Positions 24,228-32,703 are shown, counted from the stretch's first letter. The stretch: DNA of 42,477 nucleotides from Azospirillum sp. TSO22-1 (GCF_003116015.1 NZ_LGQZ01000004.1:1-42477); one strand, 5' to 3'. Made by a program: numbers and translations. Notes: generated by a model not told the origin, from the sequence alone.

Positions 24228-25220
24228 TCAGCCCGGGTACTTCTCGTGCGCGTCGACGTCGCGGGTCAGCGTGTGGGTGCGTCCGCCGACGATGAAGCGG
24301 AACAGGTAGGTCGGCAGGATCACCTCCGGCGCCGCCGGGGTGATGCCGAGCTGCTCGAAGCCGGGCTCGCGGCCGGAGCAGACGTTGTCCGCCTTCAGCA
24401 ACTCGACCTGGTCGCGGGTCAGCAGCGGGGCGACGAGGGGCACCTTCTCCAGGATGCCGCCCAGCGTCTCCGACAGGCGCCAGGGGATCGGCAGGAGGAA
24501 GCGGCCGGGGCGTTCGATCACCTTCAGCATGAGCTGCATCAGCTCCTTGAAGGTGTAGGTGTTCGGGCCGCCCAGCTCGAAGACGCGGCCCTTGGCGTCG
24601 TCGCGCTCGACCGCCGCGACGATGGCGTCGGCGAGGTCGTTGACGCCCACCGGCTGGAAGCGGGTCTTGCCGCCGCCGACCAGCGGCAGCACCGGCGACA
24701 GCTGCGCCATCGCGGCGAACTTGTTGAAGAAGCGGTCCTCGGGGCCGAAGACGATGCTGGGGCGCAGGATGGTGGCGCCGGGGAAGGCCGCCAGCACCGC
24801 CTTCTCGCCCGCCGCCTTGGTGCGCGCGTAGGCCGACTCCGAATTCGCGGCGGCGCCCAGCGCCGAGACGTGCACCAGACGCCCGGCCCCGGCCTCCTTG
24901 GCGAGGCGGGCGATGCGGGCCGGCGCATCGACGTGCACCGTGTCGAACGACCAGGGCGCGGCCTCGTACAGCGCGCCGATCAGGTTGACGACGACGTCCG
25001 CGTCCTTGACGGCGCGCGCCACCGAGGCGTCGTCGCGCACGTCCACCGCCCACGGCACGATCTGGCCGACCGCGCCGGCGGTCTTCAGGAAGTTGGCCTG
25101 GTGCGGCCGGCGCGCGGCGATCCGCACGATGTAGCCGGCCTTGGCGAGGCGGCGGATCAGGTGGCGGCCGATGAAGCCGGACCCGCCGAACACCGTGGCA
25201 ATCCGATAGCGATAGGACAT
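24228..25220 (-). CDS. complex I NDUFA9-like NAD(P)-binding protein
   Basis: A 330-aa atypical SDR with the fingerprint VFGGSGFIGRHLIRRLAKAG at residues 10-29. The central strand VVNLIGALYE and the LVHVSALGA segment are typical of the NDUFA9 / complex I 39-kDa subfamily. In alphaproteobacteria these are often single genes whose products are thought to bind NADPH and take part in respiratory complex or quinone-related functions. SESAYARTKAAGEKAVLAAF contains the YxxxK motif. No transmembrane segment is evident; the C-terminal PTYLFRFIVGGRTH may contact a membrane or partner. It ends in a strong terminator and has its own upstream region, so it is a single-gene unit. Confidence 0.88.
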   Translation of the reverse strand: MSYRYRIATVFGGSGFIGRHLIRRLAKAGYIVRIAARRPHQANFLKTAGAVGQIVPWAVDVRDDASVARAVKDADVVVNLIGALYEAAPWSFDTVHVDAPARIARLAKEAGAGRLVHVSALGAAANSESAYARTKAAGEKAVLAAFPGATILRPSIVFGPEDRFFNKFAAMAQLSPVLPLVGGGKTRFQPVGVNDLADAIVAAVERDDAKGRVFELGGPNTYTFKELMQLMLKVIERPGRFLLPIPWRLSETLGGILEKVPLVAPLLTRDQVELLKADNVCSGREPGFEQLGITPAAPEVILPTYLFRFIVGGRTHTLTRDVDAHEKYPG

Positions 25221-25408
25221 CGACCTTCTCCCGTGCCGTTCCGATGGGTGCCCCAGAAATCAAAGACAAAACCTTGGGCGCGTGTGGGCCATTGCGCCGA
25301 ACGGCGATGCTTATATAGAAACCGCACGCGCAGAGCTAGGCCCGAGGCGCGTTTGCGCGCCGGTGCGGCCATGTGGCAAAAATTTGCGATCAGGGTCGAA
25401 AAATCGTG

Positions 25409-25437
25409 TTGACGGGGGTCCGCAGCGGCGCTACATA
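25409..25437 (+). promoter_or_regulatory. tRNA-Leu promoter
   Basis: TTGACG (25409-25414) and TACATA (25432-25437) with exactly 17 bp between them, ending 15 bp before the tRNA 5' end. This is the best housekeeping-type promoter match near any RNA gene in the window. Confidence 0.8.
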
Positions 25438-25452
25438 AGCGGCCCACACCGA

Positions 25453-25539
25453 GCCCAGGTGGCGGAATTGGTAGACGCGCAGGTTTCAGGTACCTGTGGC
25501 AGAAATGTCGTGGAAGTTCGAGTCTTCTCCTGGGCACCA
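25453..25539 (+). tRNA. tRNA-Leu (anticodon CAG)
   Basis: An 87-nt class II tRNA. The acceptor stem GCCCAGG pairs with CCTGGGC; discriminator A and an encoded CCA follow. The D-arm contains GGTAGACGC. The anticodon stem-loop CAGGT-TTCAGGT-ACCTG gives anticodon CAG, which reads CUG leucine codons, the dominant Leu codon in this GC-rich DNA. The long variable arm and a GTTCGAGTC T-arm confirm tRNA-Leu. Confidence 0.97.
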
Positions 25540-25551
25540 ATTCTGACGGCT

Positions 25552-25590
25552 ACGCCGCGTGCTTCTTGCACCGCGGCGTTTGTCGTTTTT
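25552..25590 (+). terminator. terminator after tRNA-Leu
   Basis: Arms ACGCCGCGTGC (25552-25562) and GCACCGCGGCGT (25568-25579) form an 11-bp stem with one bulged base and a five-base loop, followed by a T-rich run ending in TTTTT at 25586-25590. It starts 13 bp past the tRNA. Confidence 0.85.
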
Positions 25591-25627
25591 GGGCCCCGCT
25601 ACGGGGTCTTGAGCTGCGGAGACGGAC

Positions 25628-26254
25628 GTGCCCATCGACCTGCATGACGGCGACCTGCCGGACGGACTCGACCTCAAGGCGGCGGCGCGCGGCGGCTGCG
25701 TCGCCATCGACACCGAGACCATGGGCCTGAACCCGGCCCGCGACCGGCTGTGCCTCGTCCAGCTGTCGGCCGGCGACGGGGCGGTGCACCTCGTGCAGTT
25801 CCGCCGCGGCCGCTACGACGCGCCGAACCTGAAGCGCCTGATGACCGACGCCGAAGTCACCAAGCTGTTCCACTTCGCCCGCTTCGACGTGGCGGTGATG
25901 CAGGCCTACCTGGGCATCGTCGTGCAGCCGATCTACTGCACCAAGGTGGCGTCCAAGCTGGTGCGCACCTTCACCGACAAGCACGGCCTGAAGGACCTGT
26001 GCAAGGATCTGCTGGGCGTCGAGCTGTCGAAGCAGCAGCAGTCCTCGGACTGGGGGGCCGACGAACTGTCGCCCGAGCAAATGAAATACGCGGCCTCCGA
26101 CGTGCTGCACCTGCACGACCTGAAGGAAAAGCTGGACGCGATGCTGGCGCGCGAGCAGCGCACGCAGCTCGCCGAAGCGTGCTTCCGCTTCCTGCCGGCG
26201 CGCGGCGCCTTGGACCTGGGCGGCTGGGACGAGCCCGACATTCTGGCGCATTGA
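25628..26254 (+). CDS. rnd: ribonuclease D-family 3'-5' exonuclease
   Basis: A 208-aa DEDDy exonuclease domain. All catalytic residues are present: Asp28 and Glu30 (AIDTETMGL), Asp88 (FHFARFDVAV), and Tyr154 with Asp158 (KYAASDVLHL). It lacks the C-terminal HRDC domains of E. coli RNase D, as is common for the short alphaproteobacterial form. The likely job is trimming of tRNA and other structured RNA 3' ends in the cytosol, and a tRNA gene lies immediately upstream. The start is a GTG with GGAG ten bases before it. It is separated from the tRNA by a terminator and is probably transcribed alone. Confidence 0.92.
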   Translation: MPIDLHDGDLPDGLDLKAAARGGCVAIDTETMGLNPARDRLCLVQLSAGDGAVHLVQFRRGRYDAPNLKRLMTDAEVTKLFHFARFDVAVMQAYLGIVVQPIYCTKVASKLVRTFTDKHGLKDLCKDLLGVELSKQQQSSDWGADELSPEQMKYAASDVLHLHDLKEKLDAMLAREQRTQLAEACFRFLPARGALDLGGWDEPDILAH

Positions 26255-26294
26255 GGCATGGGGGCACGGGCGGGGTAACCTGCCCGTCATAAGT

Positions 26295-26323
26295 TTGACC
26301 GGCGCCCACTCCATGGGCATACT
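26295..26323 (+). promoter_or_regulatory. promoter for kdsD-lpt-rpoN operon
   Basis: TTGACC (26295-26300), 17 bp, CATACT (26318-26323), about 75 bp before kdsD. A good sigma-70-type match at the head of the seven-gene run. Confidence 0.65.
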
Positions 26324-26396
26324 GCCGGCGCGAGCCGTTGGCCCGCCGGACGTGGACGCCGGGTAGCGAGACCGGACAGCAAGGGCGGCTGCAGCC

Positions 26397-27428
26397 TTGA
26401 ACAAAGCGATCGATCGTACGGCCATCAAAGACCAGACGCTGGGGGAAGACCAGACGCAGAGGCTGGACCGCGACTGCACCAGCGCCGCGCGCGTGCTGCG
26501 CATGGAGGCGGAGGCGCTGGAGACCCTGGCCGACAGCCTGGACGGCGCCTTCACCCAGGCCATCGAGCTGCTGGCCGGCGTCACCGGCCGAGTCGTCGTC
26601 AGCGGCATGGGCAAGAGCGGCCACGTCGCGCGCAAGATCGCCGCCACCATGGCCTCCACCGGCACCCCGGCGCTGTTCGTCCACCCCGGCGAGGCCAGCC
26701 ACGGCGACCTCGGCATGATCACCCGGCAGGACGCCGTCATCGCGTTGTCCAACTCCGGCGAGACGGCGGAGCTCAGCGACATCATCGCCTACACCCGCCG
26801 CTTCGGCATCACGCTGATCGGCATCACGCGCCGCGCCGCCTCGCCGCTGGCCGAGCAGTCGGATGTCGCGCTGGTGCTGCCGGCCGCGCCCGAGGCCTGC
26901 CCGCTGGGTCTGGCGCCGACCACGTCCACCACCATGATGCTGGCGCTGGGCGACGCCATCGCCATCGCGCTGATGGAGCGGCGCGGCTTCTCGGCCTCCG
27001 ACTTCCGCGAGATGCACCCGGGCGGCCAGCTCGGCCGCGCGCTGCTCAAGGTCACCGACGTCATGCATGCCGGCGAGGCCATGCCGCTGTGCCGCGAGGA
27101 CACGCCGTTCAGCGAGGTCATCCTGGAGATGACGGCCAAGCGTCTGGGCTGCGTCGGCGTGGTGGGCGAGGACGGGCGGCTGACCGGCATCATCACCGAC
27201 GGCGATCTGCGCCGCCATCTCGACCCCGACCTCTTGGCGCAGCAGGCCCGCGTCATCATGTCTGCGGGACCGAAGACGATTCGCCCCAAGGCGCTGGTCG
27301 CCGAGGCGCTGCGCATCATGAACGAGAAATCGATCACCACGCTGTTCGTGGTCGATGCCGACACCAACTCCGGCCGGCCGCTGGGAATCGTGCACATCCA
27401 CGATTGCCTGCGCGTCGGCGCGGCCTGA
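26397..27428 (+). CDS. kdsD: arabinose-5-phosphate isomerase KdsD/KpsF
   Basis: A 343-aa enzyme converting ribulose 5-phosphate to arabinose 5-phosphate, the first committed step toward Kdo of LPS. The SIS sugar-isomerase domain occupies about residues 45-195, with SGMGKSGHVARKIAATMAST and the ALSNSGET phosphate-binding turn. HPGGQLGRALL is the family's linker motif. Two CBS domains follow (about residues 220-340). The start is a TTG; AAGGG lies upstream at a slightly long distance. It heads a run of LPS-export genes, with lptC starting 19 bp after its stop, so precursor synthesis and LPS transport are expressed together. Confidence 0.93.
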   Translation: MNKAIDRTAIKDQTLGEDQTQRLDRDCTSAARVLRMEAEALETLADSLDGAFTQAIELLAGVTGRVVVSGMGKSGHVARKIAATMASTGTPALFVHPGEASHGDLGMITRQDAVIALSNSGETAELSDIIAYTRRFGITLIGITRRAASPLAEQSDVALVLPAAPEACPLGLAPTTSTTMMLALGDAIAIALMERRGFSASDFREMHPGGQLGRALLKVTDVMHAGEAMPLCREDTPFSEVILEMTAKRLGCVGVVGEDGRLTGIITDGDLRRHLDPDLLAQQARVIMSAGPKTIRPKALVAEALRIMNEKSITTLFVVDADTNSGRPLGIVHIHDCLRVGAA

Positions 27429-27447
27429 GGAACGGAAGGATCCGGGC

Positions 27448-28140
27448 ATGCAGGCTGACGACCTCATCCGCGAAGACCGCAAGACCACCGCCACCGCGCC
27501 GCGCGAGCGCGTGGCCGTGGTGTCCGACGTGCATCGCCGCCGCGTCACCCGCCCGGTCAGCCGCTCCTACAGCCGCATCGTCACGGCCATGAAGCTGACG
27601 CTGCCGGCGGTGGCGCTGGCCGCGGTGGCGCTGATCGCCGCGTGGCCGACGCTGAACGAGATCCCCAAGCCGCGCCTGACCGCCGACAAGGGCCAGCTGG
27701 AGATGATCAACCCGCGCTACTTCAGCGCGGACGAGAAGAACCAGCCTTTCTCGCTGACCGCGGTGCGGGCCGAACAGTCCACCGACCAGCCGGGCATCGT
27801 CGTCCTCGACAAGCCCGTGGCGGAGATGACCGAGACCGCCGGCACCTGGGTGACCATGCGCTCGGAGCGCGGCTGGTACGACCAGAACACCGGCATCCTG
27901 AAGATGCGGGGATCCGTCCGCGTGATGCGCGACGACGGCAGCGAGTTCACCACCGAGGAAGCCTACTCCGAGATCCGCAAGGGCACCGCCTGGGGCGACG
28001 TCCACGTCGAGAGCCAGGGCCCGCAGGGCGTCGTGCTGGCCGAGGGCTTCCGCATGAGCGAGCGCGGCCGGACGATGGTGTTCCTCAACTCGTCCAACGC
28101 CAGCGTCCAGTCCGCCGAGACGGCGGGGAGGAAGAAGTGA
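27448..28140 (+). CDS. lptC: LPS export protein LptC
   Basis: A 230-aa bitopic protein. A cytoplasmic N-terminal segment of about 46 residues, unusually long and Arg-rich, is followed by a single membrane helix (LTLPAVALAAVALIAAWPTL, about residues 50-69) and a periplasmic beta-jellyroll that passes LPS from LptBFG to LptA. The ATG is preceded by GGAAGGA. The stop overlaps the lptA GTG start by four bases (GTGA). The position directly between kdsD and lptA supports the call, since LptC proteins diverge strongly in sequence. Confidence 0.9.
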   Translation: MQADDLIREDRKTTATAPRERVAVVSDVHRRRVTRPVSRSYSRIVTAMKLTLPAVALAAVALIAAWPTLNEIPKPRLTADKGQLEMINPRYFSADEKNQPFSLTAVRAEQSTDQPGIVVLDKPVAEMTETAGTWVTMRSERGWYDQNTGILKMRGSVRVMRDDGSEFTTEEAYSEIRKGTAWGDVHVESQGPQGVVLAEGFRMSERGRTMVFLNSSNASVQSAETAGRKK

Positions 28141-29006
28141 TCCGCTCCCACCTTCTCGCTGCCGGGCTCGCCGCCAGGCTCGTGGCGGGCCTCGCCGCCG
28201 GCCTGACCCTGGCGGCGCTGCCGGCCGCGGCGCAGACCCTGCCCGGCGGCCCCGGCGGCCAGCCGACCGACATCAACGCCGACCAGGCGATCGAGTGGCA
28301 CCAGGACGTCAAGGCCTACGTGGCGCGCGGCAACGCCTCCGCCAAGCGCGGCGAGACCACGCTGTACGGCGACGTGCTGACCGCCTACTACCGCGAGGGC
28401 GGCCCCGGCAAGGGCAACGAGGTGTTCCAGATCACCTCGGAGGGCAACGTGCGCCTGATCGGCCCGACCCAGCAGGTCTACGGCGACAAGCTGGTCTACG
28501 ACATGGACCGCAAGGTGGCGGTGGTCACCGGCAAGGACCTCAAGCTGATCACGCCGACCGACGTCGTCACCGCCCGCGACACGCTGGAATACTACGAGGG
28601 CCAGGGCTTCGCGGTGGCGCGCGGCGAGGCGGTGGCGGTGCGCACCGACCGGCGCCTGCGCGCCGACGTGCTGATCGGCCAGTTCGCCAAGGGGCCGGAC
28701 GGCAAGACCGCGATGAACCGCATCGACGGCTCCGGCAGCGTGGTGGTGACCACGCCGACCGATGTGGCGCGCTCGGACAAGCTGGTGTACTCGGTGCCGG
28801 ACAACACGGCCGTGCTTCTGGGCACGGTGCGCATCACCCGCGGCGACAACCAGCTGAACGGCGACGCCGCGGAGATGAACATGGCCACCAAGGTCAACCG
28901 CGTCATCGCCGGCCCGGCCTCCGGCGGCCGGGTCAAGGGCCTGCTGATCCCCGGCGACGTGCAGGCCAGCAACTCCCCGGGTACGGCTCCCGCCAAGACC
29001 CGTTAA
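28137..29006 (+). CDS. lptA: LPS transport periplasmic protein LptA
   Basis: A 289-aa periplasmic LPS carrier with a signal peptide (about residues 1-28, ending LPAAAQT). The OstA/LptA fold follows: DINADQAIEWHQDVKAYVAR and the repeated edge-strand pattern GNVRLIGPTQQVYGDKLVYD and DRKVAVVTG. It is longer than E. coli LptA (185 aa), with a second set of OstA-like strands after residue 145 (GSGSVVVTTPTDVARSDKLV). The start is a GTG overlapping the lptC stop, with GGGAGGAAG just upstream, so translation is probably coupled. It links LptC at the inner membrane with LptD at the outer membrane. Confidence 0.92.
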   Translation: MIRSHLLAAGLAARLVAGLAAGLTLAALPAAAQTLPGGPGGQPTDINADQAIEWHQDVKAYVARGNASAKRGETTLYGDVLTAYYREGGPGKGNEVFQITSEGNVRLIGPTQQVYGDKLVYDMDRKVAVVTGKDLKLITPTDVVTARDTLEYYEGQGFAVARGEAVAVRTDRRLRADVLIGQFAKGPDGKTAMNRIDGSGSVVVTTPTDVARSDKLVYSVPDNTAVLLGTVRITRGDNQLNGDAAEMNMATKVNRVIAGPASGGRVKGLLIPGDVQASNSPGTAPAKTR

Positions 29007-29027
29007 AGGCAACGGATCACGCATCCC

Positions 29028-29834
29028 ATGGCGGTCGACGTGGACGCCCGAAGCGATATGCACCCCCCCGCCCCCCGCGCCGGCCACGGCACCGCCGAAT
29101 CGGCGGTGCCCCAGGACGGGCTGGTCGCGCGCAACCTCGGCAAGACCTTCAAGAAGCGCCCGGTGGTGCGCGACGTCTCGGTCAGCGTGCAGCGCGGCGA
29201 GGCGGTCGGCCTGCTCGGCCCCAACGGGGCGGGCAAGACCACCTGCTTCTACATGATCACCGGACTGATCACCGCCGACGTCGGCACCATCCTGCTGGAT
29301 GGGCAGGACATCACGGCGCTGCCGATGTACCGGCGCGCCCGGCTGGGCATCGGCTACCTGCCGCAGGAGGCCTCGATCTTCCGCGGCCTGTCGGTGGAGA
29401 ACAACATCCGCGCCGTGCTGGAGGTGGTCGAGCCGAACCGCGACGCTCGCGAGGCGATGCTGGACGAGCTGCTGGCCGAGTTCTCCATCACCCACCTGCG
29501 CCGCGCCCCGGCGCTGGCGCTGTCGGGCGGCGAGCGGCGGCGCGTCGAGATCGCCCGCGCGCTGGCCTCGCAGCCGCATTTCATCCTGCTCGACGAGCCG
29601 CTGGCCGGCATCGACCCGATCGCCGTGGGCGACATCCGCGAGCTGGTCAGCCACCTGCGCGACCGCGGCATCGGCGTGCTGATCACCGACCACAACGTCA
29701 GAGAAACGTTGGACCTCGTCGATCGGGCATACATTTTGCACGATGGTGTGGTACTAATGGAGGGCGAGCCGGCGGAGATCGTGGCGCACGAGGACGTGCG
29801 CCGGGTCTACCTCGGCGATCGGTTCAGCCTCTAG
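29028..29834 (+). CDS. lptB: LPS export ATP-binding protein LptB
   Basis: A 268-aa ABC ATPase that powers LPS extraction by LptFG. Walker A is GPNGAGKT (about residues 64-71), the signature LSGGERRR, Walker B FILLDEPLAGIDP and the H-loop His is in LITDHNVRET. A Pro/Ala-rich N-terminal extension of about 30 residues precedes the ABC domain (LVARNLGKTFKKRPVVRDVS). It follows lptA by 21 bp and precedes rpoN by 16 bp, the conserved proteobacterial order. lptF and lptG are not in the window. Confidence 0.96.
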   Translation: MAVDVDARSDMHPPAPRAGHGTAESAVPQDGLVARNLGKTFKKRPVVRDVSVSVQRGEAVGLLGPNGAGKTTCFYMITGLITADVGTILLDGQDITALPMYRRARLGIGYLPQEASIFRGLSVENNIRAVLEVVEPNRDAREAMLDELLAEFSITHLRRAPALALSGGERRRVEIARALASQPHFILLDEPLAGIDPIAVGDIRELVSHLRDRGIGVLITDHNVRETLDLVDRAYILHDGVVLMEGEPAEIVAHEDVRRVYLGDRFSL

Positions 29835-29850
29835 GTCCCCTCGATCCTCC

Positions 29851-31398
29851 ATGGCGCTCTCACAACGTCTCGACCTCCGCCAGGCCCAGACCCTGGTGAT
29901 GACGCCCCAGTTGCAGCAGGCCATCAAGCTGCTGCAGCTGTCGAACGTGGAACTGTCCGAGTTCGTCGACCGCGAGATCGAGCAGAACCCCCTGCTCGAG
30001 CGCGACGACGGCGAGCGCCCGGCCGCCGAAGCCGCCGAATCCCGCCCCGAGCCGGACGTCGACCCGCGCGAGGCCGAGGCCGCGGCGCTGCCGCCGGACG
30101 GCCGGACCCGCGACACGGTGGAGATGACCAGCTCGGAGACCATGGGCTCGGCCTCCGACGCGCCGCTCGACACCGATTTCGAGAACGACTACGCCGACGA
30201 CCGCTTCTCCGACGGCGCCGACGGCTCGGCCGACGTCTACGGCCAGTGGAACGAGCGCGGCGGGCGCGGCTTCGAGGACGACGACGGCAACTTCGAGGCG
30301 CGGCTGTCCGGCGACAAGAGCCTGCGCGACCATCTGATCGAGCAGCTCAACGTCGACCTGCCCGACCCGGCCGACCGGCTGATCGGGCTGGCGCTGATCG
30401 ACACGCTGGACGAGGCCGGCTGGCTGAGCGCCGACCTGGAGGCGCTGGCCGAGCAGCTGGGCACGACGCCGGAGCACGTGGAACGCGTTCTGGCCGCCGT
30501 GCAGCGCTTCGACCCGCCGGGCATCTTCGCGCGCTCGCTGAAGGAATGCCTGGCGATCCAGCTGCGCGAGAAGAACCGCCTGGACCCGGCCATGCAGGCG
30601 ATGCTCGACAACCTGGAGCTTCTGGCGGCGCGCAACCTGAACGCGCTGATCAAGGTCTGCGGCGTCGATGCCGAGGACATCTCGGACATGCTGGCCGAGA
30701 TCCGCAAGCTGAACCCCAAGCCGGCGCTGGCCTTCGATCACACGCCGGCGCAGCTGGTCACCCCCGACATCCTGATGCGCGCCAACCCCGGCGGCGGCTG
30801 GATCATCGACCTGAACCCCGACACGCTGCCGCGGGTGCTGGTCAACCAGCGCTACTTCTCGCGCGTCTCCGGCACCGCCAAGACCAAGGCCGACAAGGAA
30901 TACATCACCGAGCGCTTCCATTCGGCCAACTGGCTGGTGAAGTCGCTGCACCAGCGCGCCACCACCATCCTCAAGGTGGCGACGGAGATCGTGCGGCAGC
31001 AGGACGCCTTCTTCATCCACGGCGTCTCGCACCTGCGCCCGCTGATCCTGCGCGACATCGCCGAGGCCATCGGCATGCACGAGAGCACGGTGAGCCGCGT
31101 CACCACCAACAAGTTCATGGCGACGCCGCGCGGCGTGTTCGAGCTGAAGTACTTCTTCACCTCGGCCATCCAGGGCGCCGACGGCGCCGCCGCGCATTCC
31201 GCCGAGGCGGTGCGCCACCGCATCAAGGTGATGATCGACGCCGAGCCAGCGGACGACGTGCTGTCCGACGACAAGATCGTCGAGATCCTGCAGAAGGAGG
31301 GGATCGACATTGCACGCCGCACGGTTGCGAAGTATCGTGAGGCCATGCGGATCCCGTCGTCGGTGCAGCGTCGCCGTGCCAAGATGTCACGCATGTAG
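29851..31398 (+). CDS. rpoN: RNA polymerase sigma-54 factor RpoN
   Basis: A 515-aa sigma-54, which directs transcription from -24/-12 promoters with AAA+ activators such as NtrC and NifA. Region I (residues 1-50) is Gln/Leu-rich (RQAQTLVMTPQLQQAIKLLQ). Region II, about 55-145, is strongly acidic and long. Region III contains the core-binding and helix-turn-helix parts (SVSRVTTNKF-type read here as STVSRVTTNKFMATPRGVFE), and the RpoN box ARRTVAKYRE is at about residues 486-495. It lies 16 bp after lptB and could be co-transcribed with the LPS genes. In Azospirillum rpoN is needed for nitrogen fixation, assimilation and motility. Confidence 0.97.
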   Translation: MALSQRLDLRQAQTLVMTPQLQQAIKLLQLSNVELSEFVDREIEQNPLLERDDGERPAAEAAESRPEPDVDPREAEAAALPPDGRTRDTVEMTSSETMGSASDAPLDTDFENDYADDRFSDGADGSADVYGQWNERGGRGFEDDDGNFEARLSGDKSLRDHLIEQLNVDLPDPADRLIGLALIDTLDEAGWLSADLEALAEQLGTTPEHVERVLAAVQRFDPPGIFARSLKECLAIQLREKNRLDPAMQAMLDNLELLAARNLNALIKVCGVDAEDISDMLAEIRKLNPKPALAFDHTPAQLVTPDILMRANPGGGWIIDLNPDTLPRVLVNQRYFSRVSGTAKTKADKEYITERFHSANWLVKSLHQRATTILKVATEIVRQQDAFFIHGVSHLRPLILRDIAEAIGMHESTVSRVTTNKFMATPRGVFELKYFFTSAIQGADGAAAHSAEAVRHRIKVMIDAEPADDVLSDDKIVEILQKEGIDIARRTVAKYREAMRIPSSVQRRRAKMSRM

Positions 31399-31418
31399 CG
31401 CGAATGCGCGGTTTCGCG
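31399..31418 (+). terminator. weak hairpin after rpoN
   Basis: CGCGAA-N8-TTCGCG followed by TTTCGTT, directly after the rpoN stop. It may partially end the operon transcript before the separate hpf promoter. Confidence 0.35.
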
Positions 31419-31423
31419 TTTCG

Positions 31424-31452
31424 TTGACAGCCCGGACGACCCCGACTATGGT
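31424..31452 (+). promoter_or_regulatory. hpf promoter
   Basis: TTGACA (31424-31429), 17 bp, TATGGT (31447-31452), about 70 bp before hpf. A perfect -35 and a four-of-six -10, so hpf-ptsN can be expressed apart from rpoN. A GC palindrome (GGCGGCGCGCCGCC) lies in the leader. Confidence 0.75.
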
Positions 31453-31521
31453 CCCCGTCCGCACGCGGCGGCGCGCCGCCAACATAGTCCCTTGCGGGCA
31501 AAAACTCGGAAACTCCCCAAG

Positions 31522-32109
31522 ATGCAACTGACCGTCAAAGGCAAGCAGCTTGACGTGGGCGATGCCCTGCGCACGCACGTCGCTGAGAACCTGAATACCA
31601 TCGTCGGCAGGTACTTCACCAAGCCGATGGAGGCGACCGTCGTCTTCTCGCGCGACGCCCACCTCTTCAAGGCCGACATCCAGGTCCGCGTCGGCCGCGG
31701 CATCGTGCTGCAGAGCGTTGCGGAGGCCACCGAGCCGTACCCGTCCTTCGACACCGCGTGCGAGAAGCTGCACAAGCGCCTGCGCCGCTACAAGGACCGC
31801 CTGCGCGGCCACCACACCGCCGAGAACGGCGGCGAGGAGCTGATCCCCGCCCGCTACCAGGTGATCGAGGCCGAGCCCGAGCACCACGACGAGCCGGTGC
31901 CCGAGAAGGCCGCCCCGATCGTCATCGCCGACATGACCACGCACATCGACACGCTGACCGTCAGCGAGGCGGTGATGCGCATGGAGCTGGCCGAGGCGCC
32001 GGCCCTGATGTTCCGCAACCGCGCCAACGGCGGCCTGAACATGGTCTACCGCCGCGTCGACGGCAACGTCGGCTGGGTCGATCCGGCCCTGGAGAAGGCC
32101 GGCGCCTGA
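31522..32109 (+). CDS. hpf: ribosome hibernation promoting factor, long form
   Basis: A 195-aa long-type HPF (also called YhbH/RaiA). The N-terminal S30AE domain (residues 1-105; MQLTVKGKQLDVGDALRTHV) binds the 30S decoding region. An acidic linker follows, then the C-terminal dimerisation domain (about residues 138-192) with FRNRANGGLNMVYRRVDGNV. Long HPF alone can join two 70S ribosomes into inactive 100S dimers in stationary or starved cells. The start at 31522 begins with the conserved domain; an ATG ten codons upstream is basic, out of character, and lacks a better ribosome site. A separate promoter precedes it. Confidence 0.94.
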   Translation: MQLTVKGKQLDVGDALRTHVAENLNTIVGRYFTKPMEATVVFSRDAHLFKADIQVRVGRGIVLQSVAEATEPYPSFDTACEKLHKRLRRYKDRLRGHHTAENGGEELIPARYQVIEAEPEHHDEPVPEKAAPIVIADMTTHIDTLTVSEAVMRMELAEAPALMFRNRANGGLNMVYRRVDGNVGWVDPALEKAGA

Positions 32110-32154
32110 GTCAGGGCCGCTGGTCTCCGGTTCCCCAGGCACGGGTCAAAGGTC

Positions 32155-32613
32155 ATGCACGACCTCATCATCCCGCAGGCCATCCTCGCCAACCTGAAGG
32201 CCGGCTCGAAGAAGCAGGCCCTGCAGGACATGGCGCGACGGGCCGCGGAGCTGACCGGCCAGCACGAGCGGGCGGTCTTCGACGTCCTTCTGGAGCGCGA
32301 ACGGCTGGGCACCACCGGCGTCGGGCATGGCATCGCCATCCCGCACGGCAAGCTGCCCGGCCTGGAGCGCGTCCACGGCGTCTTCGCCCGCCTCGAGCGG
32401 CCGATCGACTTCGACGCGATCGACGAACAGCCGGTGGATCTGATCTTCCTGCTGCTCGCCCCCGAGCACGCCGGCGCCGACCATCTGAAGGCGCTGGCCC
32501 GCGTGTCGCGCCTGCTGCGCGACCAGGGCATGTGCGAGAAGCTGCGCGGTTCCGACAGCGCGGACGCCATCTACGCCCTGCTCACCCAGCAGGAAACCAG
32601 TCACGCGGCGTGA
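32155..32613 (+). CDS. ptsN: nitrogen PTS protein EIIA-Ntr
   Basis: A 152-aa EIIA-Ntr, the terminal acceptor of the regulatory nitrogen phosphotransferase chain EI-Ntr - NPr - EIIA-Ntr. The phosphorylated residue is His64 in GHGIAIPHGK. Family segments ERERLGTTGVGHG and VDLIFLLLAPEHAGADHLK are intact. It does not transport sugar; its phosphorylation state controls potassium uptake, stringent response and nitrogen-related targets in related bacteria. It follows hpf by 45 bp. Its partner ptsP is 6.8 kb downstream on the same strand. Confidence 0.96.
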   Translation: MHDLIIPQAILANLKAGSKKQALQDMARRAAELTGQHERAVFDVLLERERLGTTGVGHGIAIPHGKLPGLERVHGVFARLERPIDFDAIDEQPVDLIFLLLAPEHAGADHLKALARVSRLLRDQGMCEKLRGSDSADAIYALLTQQETSHAA

Positions 32614-32624
32614 ACGTAAGGGAT

Positions 32625-32644
32625 GGGGAGGCTCCGGCCTCCCC
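32625..32644 (+). terminator. hairpin after ptsN
   Basis: GGGGAGGC-TCCG-GCCTCCCC, an 8-bp perfect stem 11 bp past the ptsN stop. There is no T-run, so it may act as a Rho-assisted terminator or 3'-end stabiliser for the long operon transcript. Confidence 0.45.
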
Positions 32645-32687
32645 GCACCCGCGCTGGCGAACTCCGCATGGCGACACAATCTGTATT

Positions 32688-32703
32688 GCGGTACACTTAC
32701 CGC
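32688..32703 (+). promoter_or_regulatory. hairpin/operator abutting the Uma2 start
   Basis: GCGGTA-CACT-TACCGC forms a perfect 6-bp dyad ending at the base before the ATG. A TACACT -10-like hexamer (32692-32697) lies within it, six bases before the ATG. This fits an operator over a promoter for a leaderless message, or a hairpin masking initiation. Confidence 0.4.

Noticed and set aside
25453..25539. tRNA-Leu as an integration site for a genomic island
   Set aside because: No integrase, no duplicated tRNA 3' end, and the flanking genes are ordinary core genes. The tRNA has its own promoter and terminator.
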